Shown one piece after another: positions 1 to 8,200 of a stretch of 64,000 nucleotides of DNA. The first letter of the stretch is position 1. Each line of letters starts with the position of its first letter. The notes beneath the pieces are model-generated. The model was given only the letters and a program-made list of their open reading frames with translations, ran no database searches and was not told the DNA's origin. Position numbers and translations under genes: made by a program. Origin of the DNA: Maricaulis sp. (GTDB taxonomy: Bacteria > Pseudomonadota > Alphaproteobacteria > Caulobacterales > Maricaulaceae); the NCBI GenBank assembly GCA_002692855.1, contig NZMJ01000117.1, positions 62,001 through 126,000 of the forward strand, given 5' to 3'.

Positions 1-1006
1 TCAGATAGCCGTAATCGCCCCATGCATCGTCCGAGGTGAACTCGGCCAGATACTCCTCGATGCCCGGCACCAGGCCGACATGCTGGCGCTTCACATAGAC
101 GAAGAGCGAACGCGAGATCGGATAGTCCCCCGAGGAAATCGCATCGAAGGTCGGCTCGACGCCTTCGACACGCGCTGCCTGGAGACGGTCCGAATTCTGC
201 GCCAGGAAGGAATATCCGAACACGCCATAGGCCGACGGAGTGTTGGCCAGCGTCTGGACGATGGCGTTGTCATTCTCGCCGGCATCGATCCAGGCCCCGT
301 CTTCGCGAATTCGGGCCATCGCCTCTTCCGGGATGTCGCAGCCGGTTTCCTCGTGGATTTCCTCGGCACCCGCTTCGAGACCCAGCTCGACGAAGGCGTC
401 GCGCGTGCCCGAGGTCGGCGGCGGTCCGAAGACCTCGATGCGAAGGTCCGGCAGGGAGGCGTCGATGTCCGACCAGTTGCGGTTCGGGTTGTCGATCATC
501 GTGCAGTCTTCAGCGGGGACGCGGGCCGCCAGTGCGAGCCAGAGTTGGCCCCGGTTGAGATCGAGTTCCGGGCCCGTATTCACGTTGGAGATGACAATGC
601 CGTCATAGCCGATCGGCATTTCGACAATGTCGGTGACGCCATTGGACTGGCAGTTGGCGTATTCGCTGGCCGTCATGCGGCGTGACGCGCCGGTCACGTC
701 GGCATTCTCGCCGCCCACGCCCTGACAGAACAGACGCATGCCGCCGCCCGTACCGGTCGATTCGACGACCGGGGTGGAGAACTGGGTGCGCGCGCCGAAC
801 GATTCCGCCACGGCGGTGGTGAACGGGAAGACCGTCGAGGAGCCGACGATACGCAGCGGGCGGTCCTGTACGGCCGGAGCAGGGGCAGCGGCGGTGTTAC
901 CCGGGGTCGCGCTGCCGGACTCGCCTTCCGGTGCAGGGCCGGTGTCGGACGGCGAGCACGCGGCCAGCGCCAGCGCGATCACCGAAACGGAAGTCATGCG
1001 GATCAT
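1..1006 (-). CDS. pstS: PstS-like phosphate-binding lipoprotein (partial, runs off left edge)
   Basis: Reading the minus strand from ATG at 1006 gives an open frame of at least 335 codons to the window edge, so the C-terminus is missing. Residues 1-17 form a lipoprotein signal ending in the lipobox L-A-A-C (Cys17), followed by an Ala/Pro-rich linker. The start of the mature domain reads IVGSSTVFPF and is followed by ESTGTGGGM; a later TSGTRDAF loop is the typical PstS phosphate-binding loop. PstS delivers phosphate to the PstCAB transporter, whose genes would lie further left. An AAGGAG ribosome site precedes the ATG. It lies 92 bases downstream of the phosphate porin gene on the same strand, which fits a phosphate-starvation operon. 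Confidence 0.9.
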   Translation of the reverse strand, partial: MIRMTSVSVIALALAACSPSDTGPAPEGESGSATPGNTAAAPAPAVQDRPLRIVGSSTVFPFTTAVAESFGARTQFSTPVVESTGTGGGMRLFCQGVGGENADVTGASRRMTASEYANCQSNGVTDIVEMPIGYDGIVISNVNTGPELDLNRGQLWLALAARVPAEDCTMIDNPNRNWSDIDASLPDLRIEVFGPPPTSGTRDAFVELGLEAGAEEIHEETGCDIPEEAMARIREDGAWIDAGENDNAIVQTLANTPSAYGVFGYSFLAQNSDRLQAARVEGVEPTFDAISSGDYPISRSLFVYVKRQHVGLVPGIEEYLAEFTSDDAWGDYGYL

Positions 1007-1052
1007 GGAGGTCACTCCTTGCTTCGCCCCGTCGTGAGGGGCCCGATTTTCT

Positions 1053-1077
1053 GCCCCGGCATAGTCGGGCCGGGGGC
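1053..1077 (-). terminator. Hairpin between porin gene and pstS
   Basis: On the minus strand a GC-rich arm CCCCGGC pairs with GCCGGGG around an 8-base loop, between the porin stop and the pstS start. It is followed by AGAAAATC rather than a T-run. It is therefore more likely a processing or attenuation structure separating porin and pstS expression than a full terminator. Confidence 0.3.
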
Positions 1078-1098
1078 AAGTTGCGTGTGAATTTTTTA

Positions 1099-2223
1099 TT
1101 ACCAGTCGACCTGGAAGCGGGCCTGGATCGCGTCCATGTCACCTTCGCCGAACCGCGCACCCGCGCCATCGACTTCCGCGTGGACGGCGTTGATCATGAA
1201 ACGCACCGTCTCGACCGGATACCAGTTGAGGCCGAGCGCCAGCGCGGTTTGCTCACCGCTCGCCCCGGCATCCATGCGGTCGGCGCGGAACGCCAGTTCG
1301 AACGCTCCCATTCCACCTTCCGTGACCGGACGCGAAGGACCGGTGCGGCGGAATTCGCCGGTCGAGGCGCGGTAGCTGCGCTGCTCGCCCGTGATGTACC
1401 AGCCCGTCGTCAGCGATGCCGCGTGAACCGTCTCGCCGCCCTCGGGATCTTCCACGCCGGCTTCGAACAGGGCGTGGAACGGCCCCTCGATCCACGCCGC
1501 TTCGATACCAACGAGTTGCGATGTCTGTCCGGCAGGGCGCGCATCGACATAGCGATCGGCCAGGTGCACGCCGGCACGTGACCGCATGCGAACCGACTCG
1601 CTGCCATCATTCCCGGCATCGTAGTAGCGGGCGTGAATGGCGAGGTGGACGTTGCGCGTATCGGTCAGCACCGGTGCAAAGGTGGCGCGGCCCGCGACGG
1701 TCATCGAGTCGGAGACGTGAAAGCCGGTCGAGTCATCACCCACACCGCCGCCGAACACACCGCCGGTCAGCGAATAGTTGTCGCCGCTGCGCGCAACCGT
1801 CACGCCGAGGCGGCGGCCATAACGGAACGCGTCATCCGGCTGCGCACGCTCCATGAAGGTCGTGTAGCGCGACGAGGTCAGGTGCTCGATCGAGTTGGGA
1901 GTCTTGAAATGCCCGAGGCGCACCGTCACCCCGTTGTTCGACCAGGACGCAAAAACATCCTTCAGGACGATCGAGTCACCGGCAAAATCGGCTTCGGCGG
2001 TATAGCTCCAGTTGCGCCAGCCGCCCTGCACGCCGATCCGTGCCGTGCGCGCTTCCGTGTCAGTGAAATCATCCGTCAGGCCGGTAAAGGATTCATCGAT
2101 GCTGGCCACGTCCAGAAACAGACGGCCGCGCAGTTCGATCTCGAACGCGCCGTCATCCTGTGCGATGGCGGGCGCTGCCAAGGTTGAAAAGAGCACGGAT
2201 AGGCAGGCAGTGGGGCGAAGCAT
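1099..2223 (-). CDS. Phosphate-selective porin (OprO/OprP family)
   Basis: The gene encodes a 374-aa outer-membrane porin. The chosen start (ATG at 2223, MLRPTACLSV) puts a Sec signal peptide with an A-I-A-Q cleavage region directly at the N-terminus; an earlier in-frame start at 2265 would add 14 residues ahead of it. The mature part begins with ELRGRLFLDVA, continues with alternating aromatic/polar beta-strand patterns (for example GVTVRLGHFKTPNSIEHLTS), and ends in FQVDW, a typical C-terminal aromatic barrel signature. Family knowledge: OprO/OprP trimers admit phosphate or pyrophosphate across the outer membrane. The downstream pstS neighbour supports this role. The exact anion specificity cannot be read from sequence. 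Confidence 0.85.
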   Translation of the reverse strand: MLRPTACLSVLFSTLAAPAIAQDDGAFEIELRGRLFLDVASIDESFTGLTDDFTDTEARTARIGVQGGWRNWSYTAEADFAGDSIVLKDVFASWSNNGVTVRLGHFKTPNSIEHLTSSRYTTFMERAQPDDAFRYGRRLGVTVARSGDNYSLTGGVFGGGVGDDSTGFHVSDSMTVAGRATFAPVLTDTRNVHLAIHARYYDAGNDGSESVRMRSRAGVHLADRYVDARPAGQTSQLVGIEAAWIEGPFHALFEAGVEDPEGGETVHAASLTTGWYITGEQRSYRASTGEFRRTGPSRPVTEGGMGAFELAFRADRMDAGASGEQTALALGLNWYPVETVRFMINAVHAEVDGAGARFGEGDMDAIQARFQVDW

Positions 2224-2353
2224 GTCAGCGTCCTGTTTATTTGCGCCGCGCGCCACGCGTGACAATCACGCAAAGCTTTCACGACGATCCGGACGCGGAC
2301 CTAAGACTGTTCCTATGCGCTTCAATGACGGATTGGCGAAGCTTTTGTGAAGC

Positions 2354-2382
2354 GTGAAGCTTTGTCGAATCTTTTGTGACAG
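2354..2382 (-). promoter_or_regulatory. Possible degenerate Pho box upstream of the porin gene
   Basis: On the minus strand CTGTCAC is followed, at 11-base steps, by GATTCGA and GCTTCAC. The first unit matches the PhoB half-site CTGTCAT well and the others only partly. It lies about 130 bases before the porin ATG, so the call is tentative and rests on position and phasing. Confidence 0.3.
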
Positions 2383-2402
2383 CCCAATCGTCCGCTTACG
2401 GA

Positions 2403-4409
2403 CTACATCAGGCGCTTGCGCAGAACCTGGGACATCATGTCGACGAGTGTCACCGCGACGATGATCATGCCGATCACCACGGCCGTCTTGCCGTATTCGA
2501 AGCTGCGGATGTTCTCGTAGAGCACCTGGCCGATACCGCCCGCGCCGATCAGGCCCAGGATGGTCGCCGAGCGCGTGTTCGATTCAAACCGGTAGAGCGC
2601 ATAGGACGCCCAAAGCGGAATGACCTGCGGAATGACCGCCCAGGTCACTTCGTTCAGCGGACCCGCGCCGGTCGCCCGAACGCCTTCGACCGGCCCGTCC
2701 TCGATGGCTTCCACAGCCTCGGAGAACAGCTTGCCGAGCACACCGGCAGTATGGAAGGCGAGCGCCAGCACACCGGCAAACGGGCCCAGGCCCACAGCGG
2801 CCACGAAGACCGCAGCGACAACCAGTTCATTGATCGCGCGCAGCCCGTCCATCACCCAGCGCACCGGTCTGCGGATCCAGAACGGCGCGATATTGGACGC
2901 ACCCAGCAATCCCAGCGGGATGGCCAGGATGACGGCGAAGAAGGTGCCCCACAGCGCGATCTGGACCGTGATGACGATCTGGCGGAAATAATTCCCGGCT
3001 TCCGAGAAATCAGGCCGTGCGAAACCGGCGACATATTCGCCCATCCGGTCCGAATTCTCTGCCAGCAGCGGCAGCTTGAACACTTCGGCAGGCCAAAAGC
3101 TCCACACCAGCAGCCCGACGAACCCGCCCCAGATGGCCGCGTCGATGATCCGGTCCGAAGCCATCCGGCCCGGCGCATATTTCGGCGGCTTCGAAGTCAG
3201 GAAGATTGCGAAGCCGACGATCAGGCCGACGACGAGCCCGATCAGCATCCGGCTGAGTTGGCTGGCTTCGGGACGCCGGTTGATCTGCGCAGCCCGGCCT
3301 TCGGGGCGCGGCGAGTCCTGCAAATAGGTCGACACCAGCGTCGACACCTGGTCCTGGGGACCATCGGGATTGGCGATCATTTGCTGCCGCGCCATCGCAA
3401 TGTCGGCAGACAGATCACGCGCGGCAACCAGCCGCTCAAGTTCGCTTAGCTCCGCCAGTTCCGCTTCCAGCTCGGCGACGCGCTCGGCACGTTCGTCCTC
3501 GGTCAGGCGCGTGTCGGAACGGGTCTCGGCCAGGTCGCGGATCAGCTCCAGGCGCATGATCGGCTGGAAGTGCTCGTTGGTCGCAGGCAGGAAGCCGCCC
3601 ATTTCCAGCTCGCGCAACACGGCCTGCTCATGTTCACGCTGGGCGGCATCGCCGCGCCAGCCATAGGTCAGGAAGAATTCCTGGATCCGGGCCTTCGCCT
3701 CGGCAGACAGGTCCGTGCGCCACATGATCGGATCGGTCTGGATCAGCGGCGAACGCCAGATGATCCGCACCCGCTCCAGGACATCGGGACGCGCCCGCTG
3801 CAGCCGGTCGATATTGGTCGTGTTGTTGGTCGCGGCATCCAGCTGGCCATTGGCAACAGCCATCAGATTCTGTTCGTGGCTTGCGCTGGTCACCTGGTTG
3901 AAACAGGTCTGCGGATCGATGCCGCGGTCCGCGAAGATATAGGCCTGCGGGACGAGCGTTCCGGACGTCGACAGCGGATCGCCAAGGCCGAAATTGACCG
4001 TCCCGTCGCAGACGACGAGGTCCTCGACATTCTGCATCGGGCTGTCATTCGGCACGATGATGATCGAGCGGTAGCCGAGCTGTCCGTCGGGATAGATGAA
4101 CTTGGCGAACACTTCGGCATTGGCGCGGCGCGACGCCTCGAGACCCGAGGCATTGGTCAGCCAGGCAACCTGCACCTGGTCGGCGCGCATCGCCTCGATC
4201 ACACCGGCATAATCGGTCGCCGAACGCAGTTCGACATTATAGCCCGTGTCGCGGCTCATATCCTCGACGAAGGGCTCCCACAGGTGCAGGACGTTTTCGG
4301 ACTGTTCGGTCGCCACGACGCCGAACACGATGGTCTCGCCTTCCTGCGCCTGCGCCGTGGTCGCGACAGCCAGCAGGGCGGTCAGCGCGGTGAGAAAACG
4401 GGTCATCAT
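2403..4409 (-). CDS. phnDE: Fused phosphonate/phosphate ABC transporter: PhnD binding domain plus PhnE permease
   Basis: A single 668-aa frame joins two proteins that are normally separate. Residues 1-22 are a Sec signal. Residues about 24-290 are a PhnD-type periplasmic binding domain (VFGVVATEQSENV, NFGLGDPLSTSGT). Residues about 295-335 are charged and Glu/Leu-rich, a likely coiled-coil linker. A membrane segment at 386-406 and another near 423-440 precede a PhnE-like ABC permease (about 476-666) with an EAA-type loop near 575-597 and GLIGAGGIGQVLYENI at 618-633. The gene overlaps phnC by the ATG/TGA junction at 4406-4409. In this topology the binding domain would be tethered to the periplasmic face of its own permease. 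The ligand may be phosphonate, phosphite or phosphate. Confidence 0.88.
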   Translation of the reverse strand: MMTRFLTALTALLAVATTAQAQEGETIVFGVVATEQSENVLHLWEPFVEDMSRDTGYNVELRSATDYAGVIEAMRADQVQVAWLTNASGLEASRRANAEVFAKFIYPDGQLGYRSIIIVPNDSPMQNVEDLVVCDGTVNFGLGDPLSTSGTLVPQAYIFADRGIDPQTCFNQVTSASHEQNLMAVANGQLDAATNNTTNIDRLQRARPDVLERVRIIWRSPLIQTDPIMWRTDLSAEAKARIQEFFLTYGWRGDAAQREHEQAVLRELEMGGFLPATNEHFQPIMRLELIRDLAETRSDTRLTEDERAERVAELEAELAELSELERLVAARDLSADIAMARQQMIANPDGPQDQVSTLVSTYLQDSPRPEGRAAQINRRPEASQLSRMLIGLVVGLIVGFAIFLTSKPPKYAPGRMASDRIIDAAIWGGFVGLLVWSFWPAEVFKLPLLAENSDRMGEYVAGFARPDFSEAGNYFRQIVITVQIALWGTFFAVILAIPLGLLGASNIAPFWIRRPVRWVMDGLRAINELVVAAVFVAAVGLGPFAGVLALAFHTAGVLGKLFSEAVEAIEDGPVEGVRATGAGPLNEVTWAVIPQVIPLWASYALYRFESNTRSATILGLIGAGGIGQVLYENIRSFEYGKTAVVIGMIIVAVTLVDMMSQVLRKRLM

Positions 4410-5206
4410 GCCGGCACCCCGTCTTCGTCGATCACGTCGCGATACTCGTCGCCATAGATCTCGATCAGCCGGTCGCGGCCCAGTCCGCCGATGGGCCCGT
4501 CATAGATGATCTGGCCGGCCTTCAGGGCGACGGCGCGGTCGCAATACTTCATCGCGTAATCGACCTGGTGAAGTGTGACGACGACCGTGATGCCGTCCTC
4601 GCGGTTGAGATCGTGGAGCAGGCGCATGACGCGCCGCGCCGACACCGGGTCCAGCGAGGCAATCGGCTCGTCGGCGAAGATCGCCTGCGCCCCCTGCACC
4701 ATGGCGCGCGCAATCGCGCCGCGCTGCTGTTGTCCGCCTGACAGGTCGGACGCACGCTTGCCGGCATGATCCTTCACCCCGACGCGCTCGAGCGCTTCCA
4801 TCGCCTTGCGGCGGTCCTCGGTGGTGAAACGGCCCATGGCGCCCTTCAGGGTCGGCATGCGGCCGAGGGCACCCAGGAGCACATTCTTGTAGAGGCTGAT
4901 CCGGCGCACGAGATTGAATTGCTGGAAAATGAAGCCGACACGGGACCGGGCGCGGCGAACCTTGGGCGAAAGCTTTCCCGCCTCCTGCACCTTGTCGCCG
5001 AAAATATGGATCGGACCGGACGATGGATCGGCGACAACCAGTCCGGTCGCGCAGCGCAGCAGGGTCGATTTGCCAGACCCGGACGGGCCGATCAGGGCAA
5101 CCATCTCGCCCTTCCCGACCGTCAGATTGACGGTTTCGATCGCGCGCATCGACCCGTAGGTTTTTGATACTTCGCGGATTTCCAGTGCCGTGGCGGCGTC
5201 GGTCAT
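4406..5206 (-). CDS. phnC: PhnC phosphonate/phosphate ABC transporter ATP-binding protein
   Basis: This is a 266-aa ABC ATPase. The start at 5206 (MTDAATALEIREV) was chosen because the longer frame to 5314 adds a non-homologous 36-residue extension running through the promoter. Walker A GPSGSGKSTL, Q-loop FIFQQFNLV, signature LSGGQQQRGAIARA, Walker B IFADEPIASLDP and switch TLHQVDYA are all present. The Q-loop and signature style match PhnC. Its stop overlaps the start of the fused PhnD-PhnE gene, so the pair forms one transporter operon that needs only two genes. A candidate Pho box lies about 50 bases upstream. Confidence 0.93.
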   Translation of the reverse strand: MTDAATALEIREVSKTYGSMRAIETVNLTVGKGEMVALIGPSGSGKSTLLRCATGLVVADPSSGPIHIFGDKVQEAGKLSPKVRRARSRVGFIFQQFNLVRRISLYKNVLLGALGRMPTLKGAMGRFTTEDRRKAMEALERVGVKDHAGKRASDLSGGQQQRGAIARAMVQGAQAIFADEPIASLDPVSARRVMRLLHDLNREDGITVVVTLHQVDYAMKYCDRAVALKAGQIIYDGPIGGLGRDRLIEIYGDEYRDVIDEDGVPA

Positions 5207-5252
5207 GACGTTTCTGATCCCGTTGCCCGATCGGGGGTTCTCGCCTAGCGGC

Positions 5253-5270
5253 GCAACAGAATTGTGACAA
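5253..5270 (-). promoter_or_regulatory. Candidate Pho box upstream of phnC
   Basis: The minus strand reads TTGTCAC-AATT-CTGTTGC, two 7-base half-sites with the 4-base spacer expected of PhoB boxes (consensus CTGTCAT N4 CTGTCAT). It lies 47-64 bases before the phnC ATG. The match is incomplete, but position and spacing are right for phosphate-starvation control. Confidence 0.5.
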
Positions 5271-5273
5271 GTG

Positions 5274-5774
5274 TTAATGAGAGTCAGTTTGCGCAGGCTG
5301 GCACACGAATACACCGCTCAACGGAATGACCGCATTCGCCCCGTCGGACAGGGTTCGGCGCATCAACGCGCGGGACATGTCCCCCTGCCCGTCGGACGGG
5401 GTTTCGATCGCTCCGGTAAACAGGACCGTCTCACCGTCGACGGTGACCAGCCGTTGATAGGTCTGCCCGTCGACGGGCGGGTTGCGGCGCGGGTCAACCG
5501 TGATGTGGCGTATCTCTCCGTCTAGCCACAGGCGGACCAGCCCGGCATCGAGATGATCGAACAGCACGAAAGCCGGCCGCGCATCGCGTGTGAACAGGAA
5601 TATTCCGCAATTGCCCGGCGGCAGGTCTTGCGCGGGCAGACCGCGCTCCGCACTGCCGCGCGGCGGCGCGCTGACATAGGGTTGGGTGGAGAGTTCGGGG
5701 CGCAAGCTCCCGGCACAACCCGTCAAAAAGGCGGTTGCCCCGACCACGGCCCCGATCAACCGGCCCCACCCCAT
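5274..5774 (-). CDS. Small outer-membrane-type lipoprotein ending the first T2SS operon
   Basis: This is a 166-aa lipoprotein of unknown function. The start at 5774 (MGWGRLIGAVVGATAF) places an ideal lipoprotein signal with lipobox L-T-G-C and lipid Cys20; a longer upstream frame overlaps gspN and lacks a signal. The mature part has two further cysteines (in NCGIF and near the C-terminus in VFVCQP) that could pair. It begins 4 bases after the gspN stop, so it is co-transcribed with the secretion operon. GspD of this operon lacks its own lipobox, so a pilotin-like or accessory role is conceivable, but no recognised pilotin motif was seen. Confidence 0.75.
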   Translation of the reverse strand: MGWGRLIGAVVGATAFLTGCAGSLRPELSTQPYVSAPPRGSAERGLPAQDLPPGNCGIFLFTRDARPAFVLFDHLDAGLVRLWLDGEIRHITVDPRRNPPVDGQTYQRLVTVDGETVLFTGAIETPSDGQGDMSRALMRRTLSDGANAVIPLSGVFVCQPAQTDSH

Positions 5775-5778
5775 TCCT

Positions 5779-6498
5779 TCAGCTCCCGGAAATCTGCAGA
5801 CTCCACACACTGTCTTCGAGCACGAAGCCACTCGCTTCGAGAACCGCGGCAATTTCGTGCGAACCGGTTTCGACCCGCGCCTGTCCCGTGACCCTGCCGG
5901 GTGTCCAGCGGATATCGGCCGACACCGTCGCATCCGGACTTTCGCCGGACAACAGCACGGCGAGCGCGCCCTCCCGGCATTCCAGCACCCCGTCCAGCGC
6001 AGGCAGATCCGCGCCGAGCCGCTGGCCCATGGCAAAGAGGGCGTCGCTGCGTACACGCCCGCTGGCCGACAGACACGCCCCGTCCTGCCAGACGATCCGG
6101 TCGATCGTCACGCTGGCCGCATCCTGCGGCGACAGCAGCCCACCCGGCAGCAGAACAAAGGAGGCTGGCGTCATGACGGCGTGAGCATCCACAATGCGAT
6201 AGCCACCCGCGCCGGTCGACGCCCGGCCCTGGCCGCGCAATGACGGATCATCGATGCTCCAGTCGAAATCCGCACGTCCGCTCAAGAATCCGTCCAGACG
6301 CATCGCCACGCCAATCTCACCCAGGCGGCGTGGCCCAACCGCCAGACCCTGAATGTGACCGTTCCAGACCGTCCCGAAGACGGCGGCATCACGGCCTGTC
6401 CCGGTCACCGCACTGATCGCGCGCAAGGGCAGGAAGACAAGGAGCGCGGCCAGCAGGAACGCGGCGAACAGGGCGAAAAGTCCGGTACGTGGCATCAT
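5779..6498 (-). CDS. gspN: Type II secretion protein GspN
   Basis: The 239-aa protein has one N-terminal membrane segment (FALFAAFLLAALLVFLPLRA, about residues 8-27) and a periplasmic beta-rich domain resembling GspN (VFGTVWNGHIQGLAVG, ending in WSLQISGS). GspN is an accessory T2SS protein found in only some systems. It overlaps gspM by 4 bases and is the last recognisable gsp gene of this operon. The second T2SS operon in the window has no obvious GspN. Confidence 0.82.
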   Translation of the reverse strand: MMPRTGLFALFAAFLLAALLVFLPLRAISAVTGTGRDAAVFGTVWNGHIQGLAVGPRRLGEIGVAMRLDGFLSGRADFDWSIDDPSLRGQGRASTGAGGYRIVDAHAVMTPASFVLLPGGLLSPQDAASVTIDRIVWQDGACLSASGRVRSDALFAMGQRLGADLPALDGVLECREGALAVLLSGESPDATVSADIRWTPGRVTGQARVETGSHEIAAVLEASGFVLEDSVWSLQISGS

Positions 6499-6989
6499 GG
6501 CACGCGCTCCAGAACCAGCTGTGCCGACACCAGCGTGCCCGAGTCCCGTTCGATGGTGATCCGCGATGCGGCGATGCCGAATTGCCGGTCGAGATCGGCC
6601 AGCCAGTTCATCATTGCGTTCGCCTCGGCCTGTTCGATCCAGACATTCAGCTTGCCGTCAGCACCGGGCAGCAGGCGGGCAATCGTTACGCCATGCGCCG
6701 CGGCGCGCTCACCCGCCAGGGTGCGCACCGGCTGGCCTGTTCCCGATCGGGCGGCGTCTCCGTCGCTGTTGGCGCGATATTGCGCAATCCCGGCCTCGAC
6801 CGTGCGCACCCGCTCGACTGCGGCGACATAGCGGACGCGGCTGTCTTCGTGCCAGGCGTTAAGCGGAGACATCACCCCGTACCACAACGCTGCCGCCATC
6901 AGTCCCAGGCCCAGAAAGCCGAGCAGACCCTGTTCGCGCGCAGACCGCGTCTGCCATTGGCTCGACACCTGTTTGATCAACGCATTCAT
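6495..6989 (-). CDS. gspM: Type II secretion protein GspM
   Basis: This 164-aa bitopic inner-membrane protein has a short cytoplasmic N-terminus, a membrane segment at about residues 23-41 (LLGFLGLGLMAAALWYGV), a helical stretch, and a ferredoxin-like periplasmic domain ending LVLERVP. GspM pairs with GspL in the inner-membrane assembly platform. It overlaps gspL and gspN by 4 bases on either side. Sequence conservation in this family is low, so the call rests on size, topology and operon position. Confidence 0.85.
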   Translation of the reverse strand: MNALIKQVSSQWQTRSAREQGLLGFLGLGLMAAALWYGVMSPLNAWHEDSRVRYVAAVERVRTVEAGIAQYRANSDGDAARSGTGQPVRTLAGERAAAHGVTIARLLPGADGKLNVWIEQAEANAMMNWLADLDRQFGIAASRITIERDSGTLVSAQLVLERVP

Positions 6990-8200
6990 CGGCTGAACCT
7001 CACCCGGAATTCGCCGCGCACCTGCGCGCCGTCCTGACGCGCGCCTTCATCCTCGATCAGCAGACCGGCGCTCAGCGCCCTGTCGCGCAACGCCTCAAAG
7101 CTGTCGAAGCCGGGATAGGTCGCACTGACACTCAGCGCCCCTGAGGCCGCGTCATAGCGCAGCGCATCGATATTGAGCGTCGCGCCGTCTTCCAGCAGGC
7201 CTGCAAAGGCAGCGGTCAGGGCCAGAAAGTCCGAACCCCCGCCCTGCGAGGTGCCGACCCTTTGGCGCAGCTGAGCTTCCAGATTCACCACGCGGGTCAC
7301 GTCCGGGAAAGCCTCGCGGAAGGCGGTTTCGGCGCGAAGGTCGAGACGGGCGGCCTCGCTGCGCAGATAGAGCCCTTCGCCCAGGCTGAAACCGGCAAAC
7401 AGCACCAGTGCGGCAATCGCCAGCACGCCGGCCCGCCGGAAGGGCGATGCAAGTGCCGCCCAGTCCGTCGATGCGGAATGACGATTGCCGAGCAAGGCGG
7501 GCAGGTCTCGCAGAACCGCATCGGGCAGCCCGCTCGCGGCGCGCGCGAAATCCACCGGAGCCATCGCGTGAAGGGTTTTCGGTGCCGCCTCTGCGGCCAG
7601 TCCGGGGAGCCGGACACGCGGAGTCATCGCCACGGAGCCGGGCCGCAATTGCGCCAGCAATTCGGGGAACAGGATCGCCGACGGCTCCGCCTCGATGCGC
7701 CCGCACACCGGCCCGGTGCCGGTGCGGTTGAGGAAAACGACATCATTGTCTTCGTCCGCGATCAGCAGATCGCCGGCTTCGGACTCCAGCGCCATTGCCT
7801 CAGGCAGCAGCCAGGCCGGACGCACATTGATCGACGACGCGATGCGCTGCCAGCGTTCCACCAGCGCCTTGTCTGCCGCATGCACCCACCGCGATCCGTC
7901 AGCGCGCCGCCTTCCCACCGCGATTGCGGTGTCCTCCAGAGAACCGGCGATCTCTTCTTCAATCGCGAAGGGGGCGGCCTGCCGCGCTTCACTGTCGCCG
8001 CGCGCGGGCAGGATCAGATTCCGGACCAGCAAATCGCTCGACGGCGCCAGATAAAGCGCACGCTCCACCCCTTCCAGCGGTGGGCGTTCGCCGACGACGA
8101 GCCCGGCCGCGATTTCCTCGCCGCTCTCGCGGTCGATCACGCTCCAGGGCACACGAGATCCGCCAGGACGCGGCAGGCGGACAATCAGGTCGCGGCCCAT
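6986..8200 (-). CDS. gspL: Type II secretion protein GspL
   Basis: This 404-aa protein has a large cytoplasmic actin-like domain (about residues 1-245, beginning GRDLIVRLPRPGG), a single membrane segment (AGVLAIAALVLFAGFSLGEG), and a periplasmic ferredoxin-like domain with GALSVSATYPGFDSFEAL near the C-terminus. GspL recruits the GspE ATPase to the membrane and binds GspM. It starts directly after the gspK stop codon with no gap and overlaps gspM by 4 bases. Confidence 0.9.
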   Translation of the reverse strand: MGRDLIVRLPRPGGSRVPWSVIDRESGEEIAAGLVVGERPPLEGVERALYLAPSSDLLVRNLILPARGDSEARQAAPFAIEEEIAGSLEDTAIAVGRRRADGSRWVHAADKALVERWQRIASSINVRPAWLLPEAMALESEAGDLLIADEDNDVVFLNRTGTGPVCGRIEAEPSAILFPELLAQLRPGSVAMTPRVRLPGLAAEAAPKTLHAMAPVDFARAASGLPDAVLRDLPALLGNRHSASTDWAALASPFRRAGVLAIAALVLFAGFSLGEGLYLRSEAARLDLRAETAFREAFPDVTRVVNLEAQLRQRVGTSQGGGSDFLALTAAFAGLLEDGATLNIDALRYDAASGALSVSATYPGFDSFEALRDRALSAGLLIEDEGARQDGAQVRGEFRVRFSR

